From: CAIVPM01 sp049242885
Lineage (GTDB): Bacteria > Bacteroidota > Bacteroidia > Chitinophagales > Chitinophagaceae
DNA: 12,361 nt
Direction of reading: 5' to 3'
NCBI GenBank assembly: GCA_049242885.1
Contig: JBMLOQ010000113.1
Span: 1 to 12,361 of the forward strand
Numbering within the stretch: position 1 is the first letter of the stretch; every line of letters begins with the position of its first letter. Below are positions 1 to 8,100 of the stretch, piece by piece. The notes under the pieces were generated by a model, which saw only the letters and a list, made by a program, of their open reading frames with translations, searched no databases and was not told the origin of the DNA. The position numbers and the translations under genes are program-made.

Positions 1-301
1 TATAAATTATTTATAGTTATTATAAATTCTTAGGTTTATTCAAAGCCTGGTTAAATTATTTGTAAATGCCTTCAGTCAAATTGAATGTTTTCCTTGATTA
101 ACTATTTTAAACTCAAATATAAAAAAATTGTAAATTAAAAAGTCAATGCACTACTAACTTCATAATTACCATAAAAAGGTTAGTTAATTCTTACGTCCTA
201 CCAAAGCATTTAAATTTTCTTGCAACATAAAATCCAAAAAAATGTGTCAAAAAATCACAATTCAACATATATGCAATAATTATAAAAAAACTGGCGAAAA
301 A
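1..301. other. AT-rich non-coding stretch
   Basis: This stretch is very AT-rich and dense with stop codons in the frames I read on both strands. I see no gene, RNA gene or recognisable end of an upstream gene. The only weak structure is a six-base inverted pair, ACTAAC near 152 and GTTAGT near 179, which could easily be chance in such sequence. It probably serves as the upstream region of the envelope-protein operon that begins at 347. Confidence 0.6.
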
Positions 302-330
302 TTTGTATAATTTACAAAATCCTATATTTT
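302..330 (+). promoter_or_regulatory. Candidate Bacteroidota-type promoter for the DUF3857 gene pair
   Basis: A TTTG at 302-305 is followed after 17 bases by TATATTTT at 323-330, a 7/8 match to the Bacteroidota -7 consensus TAnnTTTG with an acceptable -33 spacing. Transcription would start just upstream of the ATG at 347, leaving a very short leader. The surrounding sequence is so AT-rich that a chance match is quite possible. Confidence 0.4.
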
Positions 331-346
331 TATAAAAAATTATTGC

Positions 347-2323
347 ATGAGAAACTTACTTACGCTAGTACTACTATTTATTAATGTACAGCTATTTGCA
401 CAAGAAAAACTACCATTTAAATGGGGAAAGGTTACTGTAGAAGATTTTAATATTTCTTCTCCACTTATTGATAGTAATACAAACGCTGTAATTATTGCAG
501 ATGTTGGCGAGTCTAACTTTATTTTAAAACCCACAAATGGAGGTCCAGCTTTTACTTTTGAAAGAAAAGTAAGAATAAAAATTTTAAATAAAAATGGATA
601 CAATATAGCTACTAGAAGCATTGGTGTATATAACACAACAAATGGAAATGGTGAAGAAAAAGTAACAGATTTAAAAGCACAAACCTATAATTTAGAAAAT
701 GGAAAAGTTGTGGCAACTAAAGTAGATGGAAGCCAACAATTAACAGAACGTATTACAAAAAATTGGACTGAGAAAAAATTTACATTTCCAAATATTTCCG
801 TTGGAAGCATCTTAGAATATTCTTACACCATTGAATCAGATTTTTTAACTCATTTAAGAGAATGGAAATTTCAATCCAATTATCCAACTTTATATAGCAA
901 TTATTCTGTTACCATTCCAGAATATCTTAATTATATTAATATTACTCAAGGGTTAAATTTAAAGTATACTAAAGAAAGTACAACATCACGATTTAGCTTA
1001 ACCCAAGAGGCTTTTGCCTCAGCAACTTATCATAATTGGCAATTATTAAATGTGCCAGCTTTATTAAACGAGCCTTTTGTAACTACCTTAGAAAACTATG
1101 TAACAAAGGTAGAATTTCAATTACAGTCTTTCAATGCACCCAACAGACCAATATCTTATTACACAAATTCGTGGGAAAAGCTTAGTAAAGAATTATTAGA
1201 ACATGAAAATTTTGGATTAAGGTATAAAGGTAGCCCTAATTGGCTTAAAGAAGAAACTGATAAAATTATTGGTACAGCTACAAACAAAATAGATATTGCC
1301 AAAAAATGTTACTATTTTATAAATAAAAATTTTAATGCCAAAAGCAGAGGAATGTACAGCACTAAAAGCTTAAAAGATGTTTTTAAAGAAAAAAATGGCA
1401 ATGTTGCTGATATAAATTTTTTGCTAATTGCAGCTTTGCATAATTATGGAATAAAAGCTGAAGCGGTTGTTTTAGGCACAATCGAAATGGGATTTACCAA
1501 TGCTTTGTATCCTATGACAGATAGGTTTAATTATACCATTTGTGCAGCTTTAATCGATAGCAGTGTGTACTTTTTAGATGCTGCTGTTCCTGAAACTGCT
1601 TTTGGACAAGTATTGCCCAACTGTTATAATGGATATTGTAGAATAATAAGTGAAAATCCAGCTGGGATTGAATTAAGTCCAGATAATTTATCTGAAGAAA
1701 AAATAACTTCTGTTTTTATAGATAATAACGAAAAAGGAGATAGCATTGTGGGGTCTTATTCTAGCACGTTGGGCTTATTCGAATCGCAAAGTGTAAGGTT
1801 AAATTTAAAAAAGACAAACGAAGCCGAAACGTTTAAACAAAAAATAAAAGCCTTTCAAGACATTAATTTTAAAGCATACAATTGCACTTATGAAAACAAA
1901 GAAAATGTGGAAGAGCCCATTATAAAAAAATTAGAATTGGCATCAAAGTTTGAAGAAGATGTTATCTATTTTAATCCCATGCTTGATGAAGGGGAAAGCA
2001 AAAATCCATTTAAATCTGCAACAAGAAACTTCCCTGTAGAATTTCCATATGCAACAAACGAAACCTACATTTTTAATATGGAAGTTCCTAAAGGCTACGT
2101 AGTAGATGAATTACCAAAAAGCATGCGTTTTAAGTTTGACGAATACAATAGCATGTTTGAGTATATAATAAGTTTAAAAGAAACAACCATTCAACTCAGA
2201 AGCAAAATAAAAATTGGTGCAGCGACATTTAAAAAAGAAGACTACGAAAATCTAAGAAATTTTTATGCTGCTATTGTAAAAAAGCATGCTGAGCAAATCG
2301 TATTTAAAAAAATTAAAAACTAA
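347..2323 (+). CDS. Exported DUF3857-family protein with degenerate transglutaminase-like core
   Basis: The 658-residue product starts with a signal peptide (hydrophobic residues 4-17, likely cleavage after LFA at 18), so it should act in the periplasm or at the outer membrane. Residues about 60-260 look like DUF3857, including GSILEYSYTIES near 153-164. Residues about 310-420 look like a transglutaminase core, and the rest resembles the C-terminal beta domain of these proteins. The usual GDC nucleophile motif reads GNV (Val353) and the expected FNH histidine reads FNY (Tyr396), while an Asp (411) remains. I therefore infer no transglutaminase or protease activity and a binding or structural role. 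The true function of the family is unknown. It ends three bases before a paralogous gene, so the two are almost certainly cotranscribed. The ATG chosen gives a complete signal peptide. Confidence 0.85.
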   Translation: MRNLLTLVLLFINVQLFAQEKLPFKWGKVTVEDFNISSPLIDSNTNAVIIADVGESNFILKPTNGGPAFTFERKVRIKILNKNGYNIATRSIGVYNTTNGNGEEKVTDLKAQTYNLENGKVVATKVDGSQQLTERITKNWTEKKFTFPNISVGSILEYSYTIESDFLTHLREWKFQSNYPTLYSNYSVTIPEYLNYINITQGLNLKYTKESTTSRFSLTQEAFASATYHNWQLLNVPALLNEPFVTTLENYVTKVEFQLQSFNAPNRPISYYTNSWEKLSKELLEHENFGLRYKGSPNWLKEETDKIIGTATNKIDIAKKCYYFINKNFNAKSRGMYSTKSLKDVFKEKNGNVADINFLLIAALHNYGIKAEAVVLGTIEMGFTNALYPMTDRFNYTICAALIDSSVYFLDAAVPETAFGQVLPNCYNGYCRIISENPAGIELSPDNLSEEKITSVFIDNNEKGDSIVGSYSSTLGLFESQSVRLNLKKTNEAETFKQKIKAFQDINFKAYNCTYENKENVEEPIIKKLELASKFEEDVIYFNPMLDEGESKNPFKSATRNFPVEFPYATNETYIFNMEVPKGYVVDELPKSMRFKFDEYNSMFEYIISLKETTIQLRSKIKIGAATFKKEDYENLRNFYAAIVKKHAEQIVFKKIKN

Positions 2324-2326
2324 ACT

Positions 2327-4219
2327 ATGCTAAAACGATTTTTAGTTTTATTATTTCCAATAACAGCGTTTACGCAAAACTATTCAATACTTTTTATTCC
2401 AGATTCTTTACAAAAAAATGCAAATAGTGTTGTAAGGATAAACGAAAGAAAACTGCAAATTAAAAACCCAGGCAAAGCCACCATTAAACATAAATGGGCA
2501 ATTACCATTTTTAATGAAGCAGCTAAAGACAATGCTCAATACAGCAATTATTATGATAAGTTACACGACTTAAGTGATATTAAAGGCACTTTATACGATG
2601 CCATGGGTAAAGAAATAAGAAGCATAAGAAAAAGAGACATACAAGACCAATCGAGCGATGATGGCTTTAGCTTACTTACAGATGCAAGATTTAAAGCCTT
2701 TACCCTAAGCTATCAAACCTACCCTTATACTGTTGAGTTTGAAGACGAAGAAGAATACATTGGCTTATATAGCTTTCCAAAATGGTATGCTATAGACGAA
2801 AGTTTTCAAAGTGTACAAAAAGCAAGTTACAGTGTACAAGCTCCAAAAGATTATATGGTTCGCTTTAAACATGTAAACATTGGTAATCCAGAAATTTCTG
2901 AAGATAACAATACCAAAACATACACATGGACGGTTAACAATTTAAAAGCAATTGAATATGAAATTTTTCAGCCAAATTTTCATGAACTAGTGCCAGTAGT
3001 ATTCACTGGTGCTACTGAGTTTGAGTATGGAGGATATAAAGGAAATATGAAATCTTGGAAAGATTACGGCTTGTTTTTGCACGAAATTGCAAAAGGCAAA
3101 GACGAATTACCAGAGAATATAAAACAAGAAGCAATTAGATTAACTGAAAGCCTAAGTAGCAAAAAAGAAAAAGTTAAAGCTATTTATAATTTCTTACAAC
3201 AAAATACAAGATACATAAGTGTTCAATTAGGTATTGGCGGTTTACAACCATTTGATGCTAAATATGTAGCACAAAAAAAATATGGCGATTGTAAAGCATT
3301 GAGTAATTACATGCAGGCTCTGCTTAAAGCAATTGACATAAAATCTCATTTAGTTTCAGTTGCAGCAGGCAAAGAATATACAAATGCTCTTGTTGAAGAT
3401 TTTCCTAACCACTACTCAAACCACAAAATTTGTTGCGTACCTTTAGATAAAGACACCATTTGGCTTGAGTGTACCAGCCAAACAGAAAGTGCAGGATTTA
3501 TGGGCAGTTTTACAGGCGATAGAAAAGCTTTGCTAATTGCCGAAGATGGTGGCTATATTGTGAGTACACCAAGATACAGCCCAATGGATAATAAACAGCA
3601 AAGAAGAATTGTAGCTACAATTAATGAGGAAGGAACTTTAACAGCTAATTTTAAAACACTCTTTAGTGGCATACAACAAGAAACAGCCCACAATATCTTA
3701 CACAACTACTCACAAAAACAAAGAACAGACTATTTAAACAGTTACATAAACTTGCCAAATTACGTTGTTGAAAAAAACGATTATAAAGAAACTAAGGGTT
3801 CGATTCCAACAATAGAAGAAACCTTAAATATCACAAGTCAAAATTATGCAACTGTAAGTGGCAAAAGAATGTTTATAACACCCAATATTATTGAAAAACA
3901 AAGCTTAAAACTACCAACAGAAAAGCCAAGAATGTACGACATACAGTACAATCATAATTTTGTAGACATTGATAGTATTGAAATTACCATCCCAAAAGGT
4001 TATACATTAGAAGCAATGGCAAAAGATGTAACCATTAATAACAAATTTGGGGAATACAGTATAAAATTTAGTTTTGAAGGAAATGCAATAAAAGTAACAA
4101 GAATATATAAAAGATTAGCTGCAAGATTTCCAAAAACTGATTATCAAGAAATGGTAAAGTTTTATGATGATACGTTTAAAGCAGATAGAAGCAGAATGGT
4201 TTTTGTAAAAAATGAATAA
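2327..4219 (+). CDS. Exported DUF3857/transglutaminase-like protein with intact Cys-His
   Basis: This 630-residue protein has a signal peptide (hydrophobic residues 5-15, cleavage probably near 16) and is expected in the periplasm. An N-terminal DUF3857 region (about 45-220) is followed by a transglutaminase-like core (about 265-385) and a C-terminal beta-rich domain. The core keeps the nucleophile in KKYGDCKA (Cys322) and a histidine in YSNH (His366). The third position is Glu381 in WLECTSQ rather than Asp, which I recall as common in Bacteroidota members. It could therefore be a transpeptidase or peptidase acting on envelope proteins or peptidoglycan, but no substrate is known. It lies three bases after its paralog, in the same operon. 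Architecture matches across the pair, but sequence similarity is modest, which suggests an old duplication. Confidence 0.86.
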   Translation: MLKRFLVLLFPITAFTQNYSILFIPDSLQKNANSVVRINERKLQIKNPGKATIKHKWAITIFNEAAKDNAQYSNYYDKLHDLSDIKGTLYDAMGKEIRSIRKRDIQDQSSDDGFSLLTDARFKAFTLSYQTYPYTVEFEDEEEYIGLYSFPKWYAIDESFQSVQKASYSVQAPKDYMVRFKHVNIGNPEISEDNNTKTYTWTVNNLKAIEYEIFQPNFHELVPVVFTGATEFEYGGYKGNMKSWKDYGLFLHEIAKGKDELPENIKQEAIRLTESLSSKKEKVKAIYNFLQQNTRYISVQLGIGGLQPFDAKYVAQKKYGDCKALSNYMQALLKAIDIKSHLVSVAAGKEYTNALVEDFPNHYSNHKICCVPLDKDTIWLECTSQTESAGFMGSFTGDRKALLIAEDGGYIVSTPRYSPMDNKQQRRIVATINEEGTLTANFKTLFSGIQQETAHNILHNYSQKQRTDYLNSYINLPNYVVEKNDYKETKGSIPTIEETLNITSQNYATVSGKRMFITPNIIEKQSLKLPTEKPRMYDIQYNHNFVDIDSIEITIPKGYTLEAMAKDVTINNKFGEYSIKFSFEGNAIKVTRIYKRLAARFPKTDYQEMVKFYDDTFKADRSRMVFVKNE

Positions 4220-4220
4220 A

Positions 4221-4278
4221 TAAAAGTAAAATATAAAAAAATATTTCAAACATCATAAAAAACATACTTTTACTTTTA
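4221..4278. repeat. Inverted repeat between the DUF3857 pair and the haem-binding gene
   Basis: TAAAAGTAAAA at 4221-4231 is matched perfectly by its reverse complement TTTTACTTTTA at 4268-4278, with a 36-base spacer. It lies just past the stop codon of the second DUF3857 gene and 14 bases before the next ATG. It could be a weak AT-only terminator or an operator. The right arm also overlaps TACTTTTA, a 7/8 match to the -7 box. Chance is a real alternative in sequence this AT-rich. Confidence 0.3.
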
Positions 4279-4292
4279 TATATACTCATAAA

Positions 4293-4790
4293 ATGAAAAA
4301 AATACTTAAATACTTAGGTTACATAATTTTAGCAACGTTTATACTAATTCAGTTTTTTCGTCCTAAATCCAATGCAAATACTGTGGTAGCAACAAATCAA
4401 ATTCAGGCAGCTTTTGCAGTACCAAATGATGTAGATGTAATTTTAAAAAAAGCTTGTAATGATTGTCATAGCAACAATACCAAATATCCTTGGTACAGCA
4501 ATATTCAACCAGTTGCTTGGTGGCTTAACGATCATGTAGTTGATGGCAAAAAGCATATTAATTTTGATGAATATGCTAGTTACAAGCTTAGAAAGCAATA
4601 TCATAAGTTCGAAGAAATTATTGAGCAAGTAGAAGCCAACGAAATGCCATTGAGCAGTTATACTTTAATTCATTCTGAAGCCAAGTTAAATGCCAACGAA
4701 AAAATTGCTTTAACAAATTGGGCCAAAGCGTGTATGGATAGCATGAAAGCACACCACCCAATAGACAGTTTAATTCGAAAAAAGCAATAA
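4293..4790 (+). CDS. Membrane-anchored haem-binding domain protein (CxxCH)
   Basis: The 165-residue product has an N-terminal hydrophobic segment (about 8-22) after two lysines, most likely an uncleaved anchor that places the rest in the periplasm. The motif CNDCH (Cys55, Cys58, His59) is the covalent haem c attachment site, followed by the YPWYSNIQPV-WW segment typical of the Bacteroidota Haem_bd family. NEMPLSSY near 116-123 supplies Met118 as a likely distal ligand. The length matches this single-domain family. The role is presumably small-scale electron transfer or haem sensing, with partner unknown. It follows the DUF3857 pair in the same direction after a 73-base gap holding an inverted repeat, so it may be the third gene of that operon or have its own promoter. 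Confidence 0.82.
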   Translation: MKKILKYLGYIILATFILIQFFRPKSNANTVVATNQIQAAFAVPNDVDVILKKACNDCHSNNTKYPWYSNIQPVAWWLNDHVVDGKKHINFDEYASYKLRKQYHKFEEIIEQVEANEMPLSSYTLIHSEAKLNANEKIALTNWAKACMDSMKAHHPIDSLIRKKQ

Positions 4791-4804
4791 GAATGAACTA
4801 AAAA

Positions 4805-4826
4805 GCTAAAAATTATCATTTTTAGC
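4805..4826. terminator. Weak hairpin after the haem-binding gene
   Basis: GCTAAAAAT (4805-4813), loop TATC, ATTTTTAGC (4818-4826) forms a perfect 9-bp but AT-rich stem, 14 bases past the stop codon. No U-tract follows on the plus strand. A T-run follows it only when read on the minus strand, where no gene ends. It may slow or trim the upstream transcript, but it is not a convincing intrinsic terminator. Confidence 0.35.
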
Positions 4827-4878
4827 AATGATTGTTAAAATAATAACTTTCAAACCAAAAGTTTTAACAGGTTTCCCC

Positions 4879-4886
4879 TACTTTTG
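4879..4886 (+). promoter_or_regulatory. Probable rpoC promoter, -7 element
   Basis: TACTTTTG is an exact match to the Bacteroidota -7 consensus TAnnTTTG. It is preceded by a C-run (CCCC), giving a context I associate with promoters in this phylum. A start site would be expected a few bases after 4886. No TTG lies at the ideal -33 distance; the position is occupied by the right arm of an imperfect inverted repeat (4834-4868), which might be an operator. Confidence 0.55.
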
Positions 4887-4975
4887 CCAACTCTTAATTT
4901 GGTTAGTAGTCTCTTTTACATAAATGGGTAATAATTTCTTTTTATAAATTCAGTAAAAAGTTTATATAAATGGAG

Positions 4976-4996
4976 TGCCTTTAAGTCTTAAAGGCA
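4976..4996. repeat. Perfect palindrome in the rpoC leader
   Basis: TGCCTTTAAG, a single central T, then CTTAAAGGCA form a perfect 10+1+10 inverted repeat. As RNA it would fold into a stem of about 7-8 bp with a small loop. As DNA it would be a symmetric binding site. No T-tract follows, so it does not look like a terminator. It lies about 150 bases before the rpoC ATG and about 90 after the proposed promoter box. A four-codon frame starting at 4970 (Met-Glu-Cys-Leu-stop) runs into its left arm. Confidence 0.5.
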
Positions 4997-5144
4997 ATAT
5001 AAAACTAAGTCATCAAAACCCAAAGCCACAAAGAACTATAGCCAATTTAACATTTAAAGCAATTTATTTTTTACTTATACAATAGGTAATTAAGAAAAAT
5101 GCTATAAATATTAAATTTTAAATCAGAAATAATAAATTTTCAAC

Positions 5145-8100
5145 ATGGCATTTAAAAAAGAAGTAAACCGTACTAAGAGCAACTTCTCTAAAATTACGAT
5201 TAGTTTGGCTAGCCCAGATAGCATTTTAGAAAAAAGCTTTGGCGAGGTTTTAAAGCCCGAAACTATTAACTACCGTACTTACAAACCTGAACGTGATGGT
5301 TTGTTTTGCGAAAGAATTTTTGGCCCAGTTAAAGATTTTGAATGTGCTTGTGGAAAATACAAGCGTATTCGTTACAAAGGCATTGTGTGTGACCGTTGTG
5401 GAGTAGAAGTTACTGAGAAAAAAGTACGTAGAGAAAGAATGGGTCATATAAAATTAGTAGTGCCTATTGTACACATTTGGTATTTTAAAAGTTTGCCTAA
5501 TAAAATTGGTTATTTATTAGGTATGAGTTCTAAGAAATTAGAAAATATAGTTTACTACGAGCGTTATGTAGTAATTCAAGGTGGTGTAAAAGAAAGTCTT
5601 GGTGTAGGAGATTTACTTACTGAAGAAGAATATTTAGATATTTTAGATAATTTACCTAAAGATAATCAGTATCTACCTGATGAAGATCCTCAAAAATTCA
5701 TTGCAAAAATGGGTGCTGAGGCTGTTAGTGATTTATTAGCTCGTTTAGACTTAGACGAATTAAGCTACCAATTGCGTAATGCAGCTGCTACAGAAACTTC
5801 ACAACAACGTAAAGCTGATGCTTTAAAACGTTTAAGTGTTGTAGAAGCATTTAGAGATAGTGCAGAAAGAATTACAAACCGTCCAGAATGGATGGTTATG
5901 CAATACATTCCTGTAATACCGCCAGAATTAAGACCATTGGTGCCTTTAGATGGTGGTCGTTTTGCTAGCTCTGATTTAAATGATTTATATCGTCGTGTTA
6001 TTATAAGAAATAATCGTTTAAAAAGATTGATGGAAATTAAAGCTCCAGAAGTAATCTTAAGAAACGAAAAACGTATGTTGCAAGAAGCTATTGATAGCTT
6101 GTTCGACAACTCACGAAAATCAAATGCAGTAAAAGCAGAAGGTGGACGTGCCTTAAAATCTTTGAGTGATGTTCTTAAAGGTAAACAAGGTCGTTTCCGT
6201 CAAAACTTATTGGGTAAACGTGTGGATTATTCAGGTCGTTCTGTAATCGTTGTAGGACCAGAACTTAAAATGCACGAGTGTGGTTTACCAAAAGATATGG
6301 CTGCAGAATTGTTCAAGCCATTTGTTATTAGAAAATTAATCGAAAGAGGTATTGTAAAAACAGTAAAATCTGCTAAGAAATTAGTTGATAAAAAAGAAGC
6401 TGTAATTTGGGATATCTTAGAAAATATTTTAAAAGGGCATCCAGTAATGCTAAATCGTGCCCCAACGCTACATAGATTGTCAATCCAATCTTTCCAACCT
6501 AAGTTGGTAGAAGGTAAAGCAATTCAATTACACCCGTTGGTAACAGCAGCCTTCAATGCCGATTTTGATGGTGACCAAATGGCTGTTCACGTGCCGCTTA
6601 GCAGTGCTGCAATTTTGGAAGCTCAGTTGCTAATGTTGAGTTCGCACAATATACTTAATCCTCAAAATGGTACTCCAATCACCCTTCCTTCACAAGACAT
6701 GGTATTGGGATTGTACTATATCACAAAAGGTAAAAAATCTACAGATAAGGAAAAAGTTATTGGCGAAGGAAAAGCATTCTATAGCATAGAAGAAGTTATC
6801 ATTGCTTACAACGAACAAAGAGTAGATTTACATGCCAACATTAAATTACGTACCAACGTTCGTGAAAATGGCGAATTGGTTAAAAAAATAATTGAAACAA
6901 CTGTTGGTAGAGTACTTTTTAATCAACACGTTCCTGAAGAAGTAGGTTATGTAAATGCCTTACTTACTAAGAAAAGTTTAAGAGAAATTATTGGTGATAT
7001 TATTCATATTACCAATGTTCCTAAAACTGCGAAATTCTTGGATGATATTAAAACATTAGGTTTTAAAATGGCTTTCAAAGGTGGATTAAGCTTTAGCATT
7101 AACGACCTTATTATTCCTGATGAAAAAGCACAATTGCTTGAAAACGCAAAAGTTGAAGTTGATGAGGCTTGGGACAACTATAATATGGGTTTAATCACTA
7201 ACAACGAGCGTTACAACCAAGTTATTGATATTTGGGGTAGAGTGGATAACAGAATTACAGATACCCTAATTACCGAGATGAAAAATGATAAACAAGGGTT
7301 CAACTCTGTTTACATGATGCTTGATAGTGGGGCAAGGGGTAGTAAAACTCAGGTAAAACAGCTAGTTGGTATTAGAGGATTGATGGCAAAACCAAGAAAA
7401 TCTGGTAGCAGTGGTAGCGAGGTAATTGAAAACCCAATTCTTTCAAACTTTAAAGGTGGACTAAACGTATTAGATTACTTTATTTCTACCCACGGTGCTA
7501 GAAAAGGTTTGGCTGATACTGCCTTAAAAACAGCTGATGCTGGTTACTTAACTCGTAGGTTGGTTGACGTTGCACAAGACGTTGTAATTAGCGAAGAAGA
7601 TTGTGGAACTTTAAGAGGAATAAACACATCTGCATTAAAAGATAATGAAGATGTTATCGAAAATTTAGCAGATAGAATAGAAGGTAGAACTTCTTTACAC
7701 GATGTTTATCATCCTATATCTGAAAAATTACTTACAAAAGCTGGTGAAGAAATTAGTGCTTTTGTAGCGAGAGAAATTGAAGAAAGTGGTATAGATGCTA
7801 TTGAAATACGTAGCGTACTTACTTGCGAAAGCAAAAGAGGCGTTTGCGTAAAATGCTATGGTAAAAATCTAGCCACAGGATATATTACTCAACGTGGTGA
7901 TGCAGTTGGCATCATTGCAGCACAAAGTATTGGTGAGCCTGGTACACAGCTTACCCTTAGAACTTTCCACGTGGGTGGGGTTGCTGGTAGTGCAAATATT
8001 GAAAATGGATTGCCAGCTCGTTTCGATGGTACAGTTCAATTTGATGGTGTACGTACTGTAAACACAGTAAACAATGAAGGCGAAAAAGTACAAATTGCCA

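Larger units (their letters stand above)
4791..5144 (+). promoter_or_regulatory. rpoC upstream region and long leader
   Basis: This 354-base gap contains no gene; the longest ATG-started frames I see on the plus strand are a few codons. From left to right it holds the weak hairpin at 4805-4826 and an imperfect inverted repeat (GTTAAAA at 4834 with TTTTAAC ending at 4868). These are followed by a TACTTTTG promoter box at 4879-4886, a perfect palindrome at 4976-4996 and an AT-rich run up to the rpoC ATG. If the box is the promoter, the rpoC transcript carries an untranslated leader of about 250 bases. Confidence 0.5.

Noticed and set aside
340..636. Minus-strand open frame of about 98 codons over the start of the first DUF3857 gene
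   Set aside because: It is antisense to a well-supported gene with a signal peptide and family motifs, and its own product shows no recognisable domain.
4924..4985. Very short plus-strand frames (seven codons from 4924, four codons from 4970) as leader peptides of rpoC
   Set aside because: They are too short to support as genes, have no visible ribosome site, and ATG triplets are frequent by chance. The second is only mentioned for its overlap with the palindrome.
5765..6109. Minus-strand open frame of about 114 codons inside rpoC
   Set aside because: It is wholly antisense to a highly conserved part of rpoC and reflects the codon bias of that gene.
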